Shown here piece after piece: positions 34,432 through 45,165 of a stretch of 64,000 bases of DNA (its first letter is position 1; every line of letters begins with the position of its first letter). Both the position numbers and the translations under genes were made by a program. A model generated the notes under the pieces. It did not search any database. It worked only from the letters and a program-made list of their open reading frames with translations, and had not been told where the DNA came from. This DNA is from Ypsolopha sequella. Its lineage: Eukaryota; Arthropoda; Insecta; Lepidoptera; Ypsolophidae. The DNA is taken from the NCBI GenBank assembly GCA_934047225.1, contig CAKOHE010000042.1, positions 452,001-516,000 of the forward strand. Direction: 5' to 3'.

Positions 34432-34512
34432 ATCCCCGGGCCAGGGATTCGAACCTGCGACCTCATGTTATCAAGACAAGCACGCTACCAATTGCGCCAC
34501 CGAGGTTCCTAC
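34432..34512 (-). ncRNA. tRNA-like sequence (tRNA-derived repeat head or tRNA pseudogene)
   Basis: On the minus strand it has an A-box-like TGGCGCAATTGG and a perfect B box GGTTCGAATCC about 35 bases later, followed by a stem-closing CTGGC. The anticodon arm can be drawn with TGA in the loop but has a mispair, and serine tRNAs need a long variable arm that is missing. The acceptor pairing is poor. It therefore looks like a tRNA-derived SINE head or tRNA relic, not a working tRNA gene. Confidence 0.45.
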
Positions 34513-34519
34513 CCGGACC

Positions 34520-35450
34520 GGTGAATTCTTCCATCATACTTATATATATGTTTATAGATACCTATGTTTCTTGTTAAGTTATTCAGTATCGTTGTCTCTA
34601 GACAAACAGAACAATGAACCCAAAGCCGATATTTTAACAAAAGACAAATATAAAACCTATCGTAAATTAATGTAAACTAATAACCTGATCTCCCCTCTAA
34701 ATGAATTCGGGTTTAATAGTAAGATCTTATATGCAGAAAATTTACCGTGTATAGTATTGAGACGTGTGAACATAAGTATAGACAGAGCGGACATCGTATG
34801 TCACCCTACCTCATCGATTATCAACATGACACATTATTTCACTGTGGGAACACACAAAAAGTAACGAAACCTAGTAGGTTGTGTTCAGTAACGAAAAATG
34901 TGCGCACAATTTGTGACGTAACAATGACAGTTATGATCCACAAAATGGAAATTTCCATGCGCCTTTTATTTTTAAATTTAATTTCCGGATTCTTGTTCAG
35001 GATATTATTTATGTATATTGGGCACGAATATAATTAAAACTACCAAATAGGCATATCCATTTATTTTTATTCAACTATCCATTTATTTTTATTCAGCGTT
35101 AGCAAAATACCACTTTACGCCTTATATATTGGTTCTAAGAAAATATAGCAAATATCATATTTATAGAGCATTTAATTTTATAAATCTTTGTTTATATTCA
35201 TTTATGTCCTTAAATTGATTAATAAATGAGATGACTTTTTTTCCGTTTAATTTGAAAAATATCGATCGCACTGTTAAAATGATGATACGTACTAAATTTG
35301 TTGTAAATCAAATTGAAAACAGCCTAAGTCCTTAATATTAAAATGGCAGCTGACGCAACTAAGGATATAAGTTACCTATTTCAAAGTTTTTAATATATGT
35401 ATTTGTGCCCAATATACTAAAATAATATCTCGTATATAAAACCGGATATT
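34520..35450. other. AT-rich intergenic stretch
   Basis: No gene is recognised; the frame at 34747-35037 has no domain and no splice context. A near-duplicate of CATTTATTTTTATTCA at 35059 and 35082 is the only visible repeat. Confidence 0.3.
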
Positions 35451-35896
35451 AAAATATAAAAATGTTATCTTAAAGATGTCTCCGTTCAATGACTATGTTT
35501 AATGAAGTTTAGGTAAATATACTCTTACTTGTTCTGATCCCAATACCTTGTAAATCATTATAGTCTAAAGATTCTGCTTAAAAACCTAGGAGATCAGATT
35601 TATCATTCGGCCACTCGGCCAAAATCTTGTATTTGTATTTATTATAAAAATACCTTTATGAATTCTTTACAGGTAGCTCTTTGTAAGAGTTCCCAATTTT
35701 CTTTTAAAATAAGGAACCCATAAAACCAGTGAAGTGCGAATAGAACTCGTGGTCTGAGGGTTCTGTAATAATATCCTGGTTAGAAAACCGGATATTAAAA
35801 TATAAAAATGTTGTCTTAAGGATGTCTCCATTTCATGACTATGTTTAATGAAGTTTAGGTAAATGTGCTCTACCTATTCTGATCCCAATACCTAAA

Positions 35897-36440
35897 GTAG
35901 AGCCATCGAGTGATGGTACCTATGACAGATGCGTTGAGTGGTGGGGTACATTTAAAATTTCGGTAAATAATAATAATCAAGTGTGAGTTTACTCAATATT
36001 TAGACACATCATACAACATTCACCATTCAATACAAAAGGCAAATGTGCAAAGTCTGCTTACAAAGTAGCCATAAAATCTACAAAGTGATTGGTTCACAAT
36101 ATATAGTTTGGAAAGAGACGGAGCCGTGGGATTGAAGAGAAGAGAGAGGAGAACCCTTTATTACTTACGATTCAGCCACTTACACTCCCCGTTGAGTTGC
36201 CTTAAACTAGCGACCTCTTGATTTAAAAAAAAAAGAAACTTTTGCTATAGTCTTTGTTTCTATAACAAGTACATAACGGCAACAGGAAAATCGAAAAAAA
36301 TAACCGAAATGAGTACGACACTACAAACAATGAAGTATTACATTGTTTTATTGACACTTACTCATAAATTATTACGAAACTTGGTAGGCATTTAAACGTC
36401 ATAGGTGCCAACACTCGATGGCGCTGTTTTAGTAACCCTT
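35897..36440. mobile_element. Insertion with GAGCCATCGAGTG ends
   Basis: It begins AGTAGAGCCATCGAGTGATG and ends AACACTCGATGGCGCTGTTT; the CATCGAGTG/CACTCGATG ends are inverted. It lies within copy B of the duplication. No coding frame is recognised. The exact borders are uncertain because some bases of the duplicated flank are missing. Confidence 0.5.
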
Positions 36441-36463
36441 TATAATCTTAAGATTCTGCTTAA

Positions 36464-36905
36464 GGCTTGGTCATTGATAATTTAAGGATTTTTAATTATA
36501 TATGCTGGGCCAACTACTTATCTGATCAATGCCAAACTCACAGACATGTTTTTTCAGACCTTCTTCTTTCCATTGTTAAGATGTATACCTAATTGGACAC
36601 ATTTCACTCGATAGATTTTATTTTTGAAAATTATGCCTTTTTAAGTTCTAAATACGATTAATGTCTAAGAGCCTTGTGTTTTATGTCTGAAATTACTGCT
36701 ATAACACGAAAACATGGTTTTATCCGTTGTAAAGACAAAAATTTCCTACAACAAATACTTTTTCGGAAAATCCAGAAAAGCCTCGAAAATTCACTGATTA
36801 CGCGTGCCGTCAGCGCACAAAGCGAGCGTTCTAATGTAGACTTTCTGACAATATAACTAAGTTCAAAATCACTCAATAAGATTCTTGCATCTTATGGACC
36901 AGGCC
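36464..36905. mobile_element. TTAA-flanked element with GGCYTGGTC ends and visible empty site
   Basis: The element starts GGCTTGGTCATT and ends ATGGACCAGGCC, with TTAA at 36460-36463 and 36906-36909. The related copy A reads CTGCTTAAAAACC at the same place, with one TTAA and nothing inserted. That is what a precise piggyBac-type insertion looks like. The internal frame 36674-36856 encodes about 60 residues I cannot place. There is no full transposase, so it is non-autonomous. Confidence 0.75.
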
Positions 36906-37139
36906 TTAAAAACCTAGGAGATCAGATCTATGACTCGGCCACTCGGCCAAAATCTTGTATTTCTGTTTATTATAAAAATACCTTTATAAATTCTGTACAG
37001 GTAGCTCTTTCAAATAATACCTCACATGATTATATTAATTAAAACTTTATTTTTGTTTCACTAATCTGATCCATTTTTTTTTTCATATTTACATCAATGT
37101 CATAATCTAAATTCCTATTTTACATGGTTTTTAAGAAAA

Positions 37140-37262
37140 ACCTCTGTGACAGACGGACGGTCGGACACGAGAAAGATTTAATAAGAGTTCCCATTATCCT
37201 TTTAAGGTACGGAACCCTAAAACCCACTCAAGTGCGATAAAAATTCGTGGCCTGGGGGTTCA
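37140..37262 (+). repeat. GACGGACGG / GGTACGGAACCC repeat fragment
   Basis: CTGTGACAGACGGACGGTCG, then AGGTACGGAACCCTAAAA, then CACTCAAGTGCGA, belong to the dispersed GCGAGTC family, here joined tail to head. A parallel fragment stands at 35700-35770. Confidence 0.5.
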
Positions 37263-38100
37263 GTACATACCGTTTAAAACACAAACGAATTCGACGTGCA
37301 GCTATTAATGACCAAATGAATTTGTCACGTGCTTGTCCATTAAAATTCGTTTAATAACATCTTAATTCATAGGGAACTTTCTGATTTTTCTTCAACCTTT
37401 GAGGTGGAAGTTGGAAGTTAAAATGGTCAGGGCTCACTTAGCAGGGTCCTTGAATACAAAACAAGTAGGAGCTGATTTTCAACCCTGGCTAGATAAACAT
37501 TATGGTATTATCAATAATTTCATTATACATTATACTTAATAAAATAACACGAAAAAAATATTTCAGGCCAGTCAGGCTAAAGACCACCACACTAGGAAAT
37601 TTCATAAATAGGTTGGTCAAGTTCACAAAAATACGTTGGTTGCATACTGACTTAGAAACAACCCCCGAATGTGACCCTAAAATCAGTCGGACAGACTGAA
37701 CGGCTGCATCAGGGTGCCACCTACCAGGTTTTTCTAGTCATACTTATTGCGTCGTATCGTATACGAGTATACATGACAAATTTCAATAATGGTCACTTAC
37801 GAGTCTAGGCGAAAACTTTTTTTTTATTTCTTGATTTTTTTTTCACAAGTATTTGTTTTTATCCATCCTTTACCGATAGGAATAATACATTTATTCCAAA
37901 CTATCTTAAAATGTATAATTTCATATCTACTGGTATATTCTCGATACGGTAGGGCTAACGACAATGCCCGCTCGGTCTACTAGTTATAGAACTTTATTAC
38001 TACAAAGTGATATCAATTTATGTCGCCAAATTCACAATGACAACTCGGTAAGTGCACTAGTTAAATTCGTATTTGTAAATTTGTGGGATAGTACAATTGA
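37262..38100. other. Intergenic stretch, nothing firm
   Basis: Frames at 37502-37699 and 37789-37983 have no recognised domain. No RNA gene or repeat was closed here. Confidence 0.3.
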
Positions 38101-38105
38101 TTTCA

Positions 38106-38252
38106 GGGGATCTAAAAAGGCCAACTTGGGTGAATCATGAAATGATTTGAAAGTAGGATAGAGACAGAGTTCCTTCATGCGTGCAAAAGAGATGGCATTA
38201 CAACAGAATCATAATATGATTCATCCAAAGCGGCCTTTTTAGAGGACCTGTT
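38106..38252. mobile_element. Small MITE with AGGTCCTCTAAAAAGGCC-like ends
   Basis: GGGGATCTAAAAAGGCC, AACTTGGGTGAATCAT at the left is mirrored by ATGATTCATCCAAAG, CGGCCTTTTTAGAGGACC at the right. The total is about 147 bp. No coding content. Confidence 0.6.
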
Positions 38253-38730
38253 CATAATCGTTTTTTTTTTGTGTTCCTTGCAAGCGCAAGGGAGGTCACA
38301 TTTTTTTAGTTACAAGATATAAAGAAATAAAACCCGCTTATTTTATGTTGTAACTAACATTTCAAGTCACATTTAATAATACATAGTTTGAGAAGTGCAT
38401 CAAGAATTATTAACTGCATTTTTTTATCCACATAATTTTCTCTCAAAACCAACATACCTAACTATTGATACTTCATTATAATTGAGAAACATCATTAAAA
38501 CTTAACCCCATCAGCTGTAAAAGCACTAAAAGAAACTAAAAAACACTACCATGCTTAGTCGTTTACATAAGTAGATACAATTCAAACTTACGTCACGACA
38601 CGTCCTTATATATACATGTACACTTTGTATGAGATAGTTTCGGGACAGCACACACTAGCGTTAGGTGTATAAATTTTTGCGTATAAAACATCAGGCTCCA
38701 AAGCAAACAATCAGTAAATTTAATGTATAT

Positions 38731-39750
38731 ACAGGGTGGAAAAAATGAAAGGGCCCTGGAGGGGAACTACCTTAAATCCTTTAGTTAGCTCATTTTACTG
38801 AAAGGAAACATTCCTTTATTTTTTAAAAGAAACAAAACTGCATTCAAAGATCTTCTAAAATTTGCTTGTCTCACCCGGGAACTGAACCAACTAAAAATTT
38901 TAAAAATAAACCCTCGCTATTTTATTATTCGAATCGGTAGGATTATTGTTCAGGATAAAATTTGTCTAATAAACTAAAGTATTACACTCATCTGTTGTAC
39001 GAGATACCCATGAAATTGAATATTTATTACAAGTTCTTTATTAACAATACCTAGTACTGTTCACTTGTAAAGTAATGATTATACGCCATTATTACACAAT
39101 GACAGCACAGAATGAAAGCAAAACAAAACAAAATTTTAATTTCGAACGAAATTTATGGTTCGAACTTCAAATTTGTTTATTTGCAAAAAATGCGTTGCAA
39201 AAAAAATACGTTCCTTTTTTAAACTTTTCGTCAGTACGCCTAGTGCAAGAAGTAATTGTGCTCTGCATACATTTATTATTACCATTTAACGATTTTCTTA
39301 TTGAAGTCTTCAACAAGGTACTTAAGATAAATAACATTAGCAAGCTTGTACTTCATACGATGTCTTTGGATGTAAGAGAGATAAGAAAATTAGAACGTTT
39401 CATTTACTTGTTACAAGTGAACAGTACTAGGTATTGTTAACAAAGAACTTGTAATAAATATTTAATTTCATGAGTATCTCGTACAACAGATGAGTGTAAG
39501 ACCAAATGTTTATTAGACAAATTTTATTCTGAACAATAATCCTACCGATTCGTATGATAAAATAGCGAGGGTTTATTTTTTAATTTTTAGTTGGTTCGAT
39601 TCCCGGGTGAGACAAGTGAATTTCAGAATATCTTTGAATGCAGTTTTGTTTCTTTTAAAAAATAAAGGAATGTTTCCTTTCAGTAAAATGAGCTAACTAA
39701 ACGATTTAAGGTAGCTCCCCTCCAGGGCCCTTAAATTTTTTCCACCCTGT
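38731..39750. mobile_element. Foldback element with about 345-bp inverted arms (1,020 bp)
   Basis: It starts ACAGGGTGGAAAAA and ends TTTTTCCACCCTGT, flanked on both sides by ATAT/TATA. The arms are mirrored over about 345 bp (landmarks GGGCCCTGGAGGGGAACTAC, TCATTTTACTGAAAGGAAAC, CTCACCCGGGAACTGAACCA, CAATACCTAGTACTGTTCAC) with about 5-10% mismatches. About 330 unpaired bases in the middle hold an open frame (next entry). Long terminal repeats of this kind are seen in foldback and some Tc1-like elements; the class is not settled. Confidence 0.85.
39075..39440 (+). CDS. Unidentified open frame inside the foldback element
   Basis: A 121-codon frame fills the single-stranded centre of the element and runs about 30 bases into the right arm. 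It has a basic, Asn/Lys-rich start (NESKTKQNFNFERN), a hydrophobic middle (IVLCIHLLLPFNDFL) and a Leu/Ile-rich helical end. I do not recognise it. An ATG is present, but there is no evidence of expression. It may be a remnant of a transposase or chance in AT-rich DNA. Confidence 0.25.
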   Translation: MIIRHYYTMTAQNESKTKQNFNFERNLWFELQICLFAKNALQKKYVPFLNFSSVRLVQEVIVLCIHLLLPFNDFLIEVFNKVLKINNISKLVLHTMSLDVREIRKLERFIYLLQVNSTRYC

Positions 39751-39876
39751 ATATATCGTTGACCCCATAGTACACGTTCTATATATGGATACTTTGAGAC
39801 CTGTCCTCGAACTATACAAATGTCTTCAAAGTATGCTTGCGCTTCAAATTATGTCCCTGAAGTAAACGTTGTACAT

Positions 39877-40050
39877 ATATTGTCCTCCACTCGGCAATTA
39901 TTGATCACGACGAAATATGCATCAATTATTCATCCACCTTTTTGCCCTGTATACTTTGAACAGTGCGAGTGTATTATTAAGGCAAAAAGGTGGATGAATA
40001 ATTGATGCATATTTCGTCGTGATCAATAATTGCCGAGTGGAGGACAATAT
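39877..40050. repeat. Perfect 70-bp inverted repeat with 34-base loop
   Basis: ATATTGTCCTCCACTCGGCA through ATCCACCTTTTTGCC (39877-39946) is repeated base for base in reverse complement at 39981-40050. No mismatch was found by eye. The loop is CTGTATACTTTG... at 39947-39980. Perfect arms mean a recent insertion or active conversion. It is followed by an AT microsatellite (40047-40066). Confidence 0.9.
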
Positions 40051-40069
40051 ATATATATATATATATCGA

Positions 40070-41570
40070 AAATTTTCTTTTTTATTCAATTTCTACTTTA
40101 ATATTCGTAAGAATCTATATATATATATAATAAAACGGTTAAAAAAAGTTATATTTAATAATTAGTAATTTAGATTATCCCTAATTATTAGTAATTAAGT
40201 TTTTAATGTCGCAAAACCGCTCTCTTAGACGATTTTATAATGTGAATCTAAGTAGCCCTACCACAGACCCTAGTCTTTTTGGGCTGTTACACAGCACATC
40301 ATGAGTAGACGTATATGCTTGCCTGGTTTTTGAGCCAATTGTATTTTAAAATGTTGAAATGTATACTTTTGCATGTACTGAATAAATAAACAAATTAATA
40401 AATCAGGGCGCCTCAATCTTAGAACAAATGATCGGGTAATTCAGAGATTACAATGTTAATAAATTACAAAGTACATCGAATATCTTGATTTATAAGTGTA
40501 GACGGTACATTTTTATTTAATAGCGTTATTTCATTATTCGTACATACTAGTGATAACAGATGGCAGGTCTATAGGACTACTTACCTAACATAAAATTGCA
40601 ATAAGTACTTACCTAGTTCCAATTTTTTTTCTTACATGTCGTCTAATATTGTGGTTCAATTATGATTACGTATTTTTGTTATTTCTCTGTTTTATTTAGG
40701 CAAATAGGTAATTTAATTTGAAAATTTATATAAATAAATATAATATTATAACTTCGAGTTTATTTATTTTTTACAAACGGCAATAAATGTTACAATATGT
40801 ACTTAACATGACATTGTTAGGGTTGTTATGTAGCCGTTGTAATATAGTATTATACTATATTTCGGTGTAATTAGTTACTTATTTAAGGTGCCTTTTGTTT
40901 ATATAGCCAAATTCATACTGAAGACTCGGTAAGTGGTCAGAACCAAGGTTCAAGGACCATTTTTGTGAAAAACGCAAATTAAAATTTAGGCTTCCTATAC
41001 TAATTAACTCGGAGTTGTTCGTAATTAATATAAGGGCATAAACTTTTTTTTCGTTTTTCACAAAAAGGGTCATTAAAGTGTCCTGACCACTTACTTGAAA
41101 GGTAAACTGCACGAATCCTATCTGCCCATGACCTGATGGGATGTCTAATTTGACATTTGTAATTTATAAAGTCTGTGTGCATTGTTTGTAAACATTTTAC
41201 AGGACGTTTTAAAATAATAAAGTTATGTTAGATAGTTTGATAACATGAAAAATGGCACCAGCTGTTCAGGCGATTATTTTCGAAGTTTTACCAGACTTGG
41301 AGATGGACTCCGGCTCTGAATTTGACACTTCTGAATCTGACTTTGAATTTGGAATGAAATGAAACTTAAATAAGGCTGCACTTGAAAAAAAAATGTACTA
41401 GAAACATTTTTAGACAAACGAAACTATGACGGCGATTCGCGTCAATATTGTTTCAATGTATGAAACACAATGAAAAAATATGCAAGTGGGGCAAAAATGT
41501 AGATATAGTTTTTATAAGTAAGAAACAAAAATCTTTGTCTTTTTTCAACTCTTTCCGTAGTATACGTAGG
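40070..41570. other. AT-rich stretch with a weak ACAAGGTGA-family copy
   Basis: At 40887-41115 the words AAGGTGCC, AAATTCATACTGAAGACTCG, TAAGTGGTCAG, TTTTTGTGAAAAACGC and the mirrored TTTTTCACAAAAAGGGTC, CTGACCACTTA indicate a degraded palindrome of the family at 4633. No gene was recognised in the rest. Confidence 0.45.
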
Positions 41571-41578
41571 GTCGCCTA

Positions 41579-43247
41579 AGTTCGGACGCATTTGCTGTTT
41601 TTTTTAGGCATGTTGCAAAATAAATATTTCCTCATTTCCTATCACCATTTTTTTATTGGATTGTAGTGTAAATTGATAACAATAGATCATAGCTTAGCCA
41701 CAATTTTATTAGTGTTCGTAAATGCAACGGTTTATGCACGACACGTGTTCAAAGTGTCAACATATTTTTTCTGACTGTGCTTGAAAAAAGGTCAGCGTAG
41801 CCAAAGTTCGGACTACTGTCTAATTTCACTTCTGCAGCTATGATTATTAAGTGCACAGAAAAAAAACATCCGGTGTTAAGTTAACAACAACGTATTACAT
41901 TATGGTCAATAAATTCTACCTGGTGTGGCTGGAACAACCTTTCGTTTTTTTTTTGCTCCATAAGCTAATTTGAAGCTAAATTGAGTTTCTCAAACTTTAT
42001 GTAGGGGATAGTGCATTCTAGAATAGTAAGACCTGAAAGATTTATTTTCAAAAGAAACGTAAAATTCATAGTACTGACAATATCATTTGGTTTAAGTAAT
42101 TATGTCTTTTCATTATAATAGAAAATAAATGAAAAAAAAAAATTGCAATTGAATCAACTTTTATTGTAAACTCTTAAGTTCTTTGAACAGTTTTAATAAA
42201 TAGGTACTTAATCAGTCTTATTATTTTATGATATTAGTGTTAAAATCTAACAGTCTTAATCTCTGATACTAGTAAAACAAGATGATATTAGAAAAAATAT
42301 AGCAAGTAAGTTTAATTAAGTACTTAGTGAGTGTTCTATCAGGTAACTTTAGGAACATTTAAAACATAGCAAGTAAATTTCACTTAAACAATAGAATTAC
42401 TTAATGAGTATTCTATCAGGTAACTTTAGGAACATTTAAAATCTAACAGTCCAAATCTCTAAAAAATAAATTAATAAGCGTTTCATTAATTATTGGTATG
42501 ACATAAGACAGTCTTTGATAAAGTACCTACTAATGAAAAGTCAAGTAATAAAACAATATCAGAAAAAAATACGAAGTATCATAAATACAATGTTTTTAAA
42601 GGAGTGTTCTAGGTCACTAAAGGAACATTAAAAATATAATAACAGTTTTGTTTTTTAGTTTTTCTTAACTAATCGTAGTACAAAAATCACATTTTCTACT
42701 TATTGACTAGTAGGTATCTCTATTATTAAAGCTCCTTAATGAATTTTTGTTACCAACTCACCTCGTTTTCGGGTATTTCAAAAATAGTAATATTTAATAA
42801 AAAAAATCTGATGTTATTACTAATTATTTTTGGTGGATATGAATATTTGAGAACCGCTGCCATAGTCCGATGTTTGGCAACGGGAGGGAAGTCCGGATCT
42901 AGGGCTACAGACGTCCTAGGCGTTATCGAAGTATAGAACTCTAGAGAGCATTTCCTAATTCTGCGCAAAATCCAACTTAAAAAGCTATAAAACGATGAGA
43001 AGTCACCATAAAATCCTAATAAACTTTTGGATCAAAGACCGGATCACCGAATTTTTGCGAAAAATGACACTTTTTCTTGTATTGTCCATAAAACACGTCC
43101 AGTTCGTCGCAACGCTGACTGTGGTATGAAGGGACGGATAGAATAAAATGGCGTTGTAAACCATGTAGCCATCTATTAAAAATATCGCACCATTTGCGAT
43201 TAATTCTATGCAACCGGTCTTCGGTCACATCCGAACTTAGGCGACCC
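41579..43247. mobile_element. TA-flanked element with GGGTCGCCTAAGTTCGGA ends (1.67 kb)
   Basis: The left end GGGTCGCCTAAGTTCGGACG and the right end CATCCGAACTTAGGCGACCC are reverse complements over about 18-20 bp. TA flanks each side (41577-41578, 43248-43249). A second AAGTTCGGACTA word stands at about 41811, inside the left end. The interior is AT-rich, with local duplications (TATCAGGTAACTTTAGGAAC twice, at about 42339 and 42415). Minus-strand frames at 42750-42968 and 43016-43228 are unplaced. Length and TA target suit a Tc1/mariner-type element that has lost its transposase. Confidence 0.65.
43016..43228 (-). other. Unplaced minus-strand frame at the end of the TA-flanked element
   Basis: Seventy codons start about 20 bases inside the right terminal repeat and read inwards, which is where a transposase would begin. 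The peptide has several Cys, His and Trp (KWCDIFNRWLHGLQRHF, then CDELDVFYG, then KKKCHF), hinting at a DNA-binding segment. It cannot be matched to a family. A second frame (42750-42968) in the same orientation may be its continuation after a break. Confidence 0.25.
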
Positions 43248-43649
43248 TACTTATATTTTTTTTAAGTATATTAAATATATATTTTTGATAATAATATAGT
43301 CAAATTTACTATACTTTATTTTGAAAAATACTATATACTATAAAATACTATAATGCGAAAACATGTTGGCAGCCCTACATGAAAAAGGGAACGCACGTTT
43401 GCTTTTCAAAATTTTAAAATGTCCGCTGATATTTTGTGATATATTTGTGTTTGTTTCTCCGTTACGTTGAGTTGAGTATATGTTCCTCCGGTTAATGTAA
43501 GCTGCTGTGATTAATCACGTGTTTTTCGAGTTATGTACTTTGACTTCGTAGTTTTTAGAACTGTGATAAGACTCCTTGTGCTGTTTTGAATTTTGGGAAG
43601 GTGATGGACCCTTTTTTGCTAGTGCACTGCTCTTAATCTACTCATCATT

Positions 43650-44166
43650 ATGTCAGACAAGTATTGCTGCGTTCCTTTGTGCAGAGAGAGCGGAGGTATG
43701 TCAAATTATACCATTAAAAGCATTGATTGAAACAAAGTCTAGGTTATTTACCCCATCTAGCTGGGCTTGCTTCAGTGCTGAAGGAATTAAGAAATTTTCT
43801 TTTTTCATATAGTGCCCTAGCATACAAGGGGGCACTATGGGAAAAAACCTAATCTACACTGACCAAATACCATAATGAGATATTGTTTTTTGTCAGAATA
43901 GCCTGGGTATTCTTTAACTTGACTCACAATTCCAATATGTTTATTTGTTTTAGGTATGCATCAAGTTATTCATGGGTTCCCTAACCCTGATAAAGATAAA
44001 AAACGATACAACATGTGGTTGTATTCAATTGGGAGTGATATCTTGGGGTTAGAAAATGAGCGAATATACAAGTATCGCCGTGTATGTCACTCGCACTTTG
44101 AAGATAGATATCTTTGTCGCAACAACAAAATCAGCAATGTTGCTGTGCCAACTTAACGTCTGCGAG
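43650..44166 (+). pseudogene. P-type gene exons 1-2: THAP zinc finger, with stop codon
   Basis: Exon 1 (ATG 43650 to donor G|GTATGT at 43695) gives MSDKYCCVPLC, holding the first cysteine pair of the C2CH finger (C-x4-C). Exon 2 (after TTTTAG at 43953) continues HGFP, then W near residue 32, then CHSHF, the second C and H, then NVAVPT. This is the THAP order (C2, HxFP, W, CxxHF, AVPT) that reads short DNA sites. Directly after AVPT comes TAA (44154-44156), and the following codons read RLRG to the donor at 44166/44167. In THAP proteins the AVP block is normally followed by a hydrophobic residue, so the TAA is most simply a substituted leucine codon. It truncates the product to about 84 residues. 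Confidence 0.9.
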
Positions 44167-44284
44167 GTTTGTATTTATCTATTGTGATATCTGAATGAAT
44201 GTTAAAATAATTTCAGAGGCTGTCCTGGCTGGGCTGGTTGACCAGAATTGAAGCTATTTTTTAATAGTTTTTTTTTTTTTTCAG

Positions 44285-44569
44285 GTCTGTTATCACCGAA
44301 TAGTTCATCTGGAATTAGAAAGCCAATGCAATCTATCTTAAACTTGACAAATCCATCAACATCATCAGGTATTTACTCAATCTTTATATAGCTGCATTAT
44401 GTAAAGTGACTGGACTAAACTCAACATTTCATAAATAAATATTTTTTTATTTTGCTATTTTCTTATGTATATTCTCTTTCAGATCCCAGTCCCAAACAAT
44501 TTCATTGCGAAGATGTGCCTCATACATCAGTGAACATTGGCAAAAATATATCAAAAAAAGAAAATATTG
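44285..44569 (+). pseudogene. P-type gene exons 3-4: Ser/Pro linker
   Basis: Exon 3 (44285-44368, 84 bp) follows TTTCAG and ends at G|GTATTT; exon 4 (44483-44569, 87 bp) follows TTTCAG and ends at G|GTGAGT. Both are multiples of three in phase 1 and encode a low-complexity linker (LSPNSSSG, then NPSTSS; then DPSPKQFHCED). Linkers between the THAP finger and the catalytic part are unconserved, so this assignment rests on splice sites and frame only. Confidence 0.65.
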
Positions 44570-44639
44570 GTGAGTACACTATCATGCCATGATTCAGTCA
44601 AAACTGAAACTTATTTGGATGTGTTAAAATTAACATTAT

Positions 44640-44751
44640 GTAACCAAATTTTTTTAGCTGTGCACTTCGAGTTGCCAAAATTTATATTGAATTCACCCAA
44701 ATTTCATACTAATTTTGACAGCTCGAAGTGCACAGTTAAAAAAATTGGGTA
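44640..44751. mobile_element. Hairpin element in intron 4
   Basis: AACCAAATTTTTTTAGCTGT and GCACTTCGAGTTGCCAAAAT are mirrored by ATTTTGACAGCTCGAAGTGC and ACAGTTAAAAAAATTGGGT. It is about 110 bp in total, a typical small MITE inside an intron. Confidence 0.7.
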
Positions 44752-45026
44752 ATACCTTAGAATCTGGTGTAGTTTAACCCAATTACTGCAAAGAAAAGGA
44801 AGGATCAAATATTTAACAGTCGTATGTACTTATGTATTATTGTTCAGATATTCCTCTGTAACATCACCCCTATTACAACAATCTTTCATCGAACAAAAAT
44901 TTGTCTTAGTTGCAAAAATGTCCTAGGATGTATATATACATATATTAAATCTAAAATGGCATCCTTGCTAATTCAAGAAAGGTGCATCTGATTACATGAA
45001 AACATTAACACATTTATTTGTTTTAG

Positions 45027-45104
45027 CTCCAAAACCATTGATGCTTGAAGAATTGCTCCCTTCAAATACTTTACATTCAGACACTAAGAACCAACAAATT
45101 CCTG
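45027..45104 (+). pseudogene. P-type gene exon 5 (78 bp, duplicated)
   Basis: It is bounded by TTTTAG and G|GTAAGT. It encodes APKPLMLEELLPSNTLHSDT and six more residues. Exon 6 repeats it with about ten nucleotide changes, and the flanking intron (ATCTGATTACAT upstream of the acceptor) is also repeated. It is an in-frame, phase-1 linker module that can be gained or lost without changing the frame. Confidence 0.75.
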
Positions 45105-45165
45105 GTAAGTTGCTTGTCTTTACTGCAAGTGTCCTAGTCTATAATTATATTATATATATATTATA

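Larger units (their letters stand above)
35455..37015. repeat. Segmental duplication: copy A compact, copy B split by two insertions
   Basis: Copy A (35455-35690) has, in order, TAAAATATAAAAATGTT, GATGTCTCC, GACTATGTTTAATGAAGTTT, TTCTGATCCCAATACCT, AGATTCTGCTTAA, AAACCTAGGAGATCAGA and GGCCACTCGGCCAAAATCTT. Copy B (35793-37015) has the same order but is interrupted after AATACCT (about 35895-36440) and again at the TTAA (36460-36909). Identity is roughly 90%. The two copies let the second insertion be read against an empty site. Confidence 0.8.

Noticed and set aside
34432..34512. Functional tRNA gene
   Set aside because: A and B boxes are good, but the acceptor and anticodon stems are poor and the TGA anticodon lacks the long variable arm of serine tRNA.
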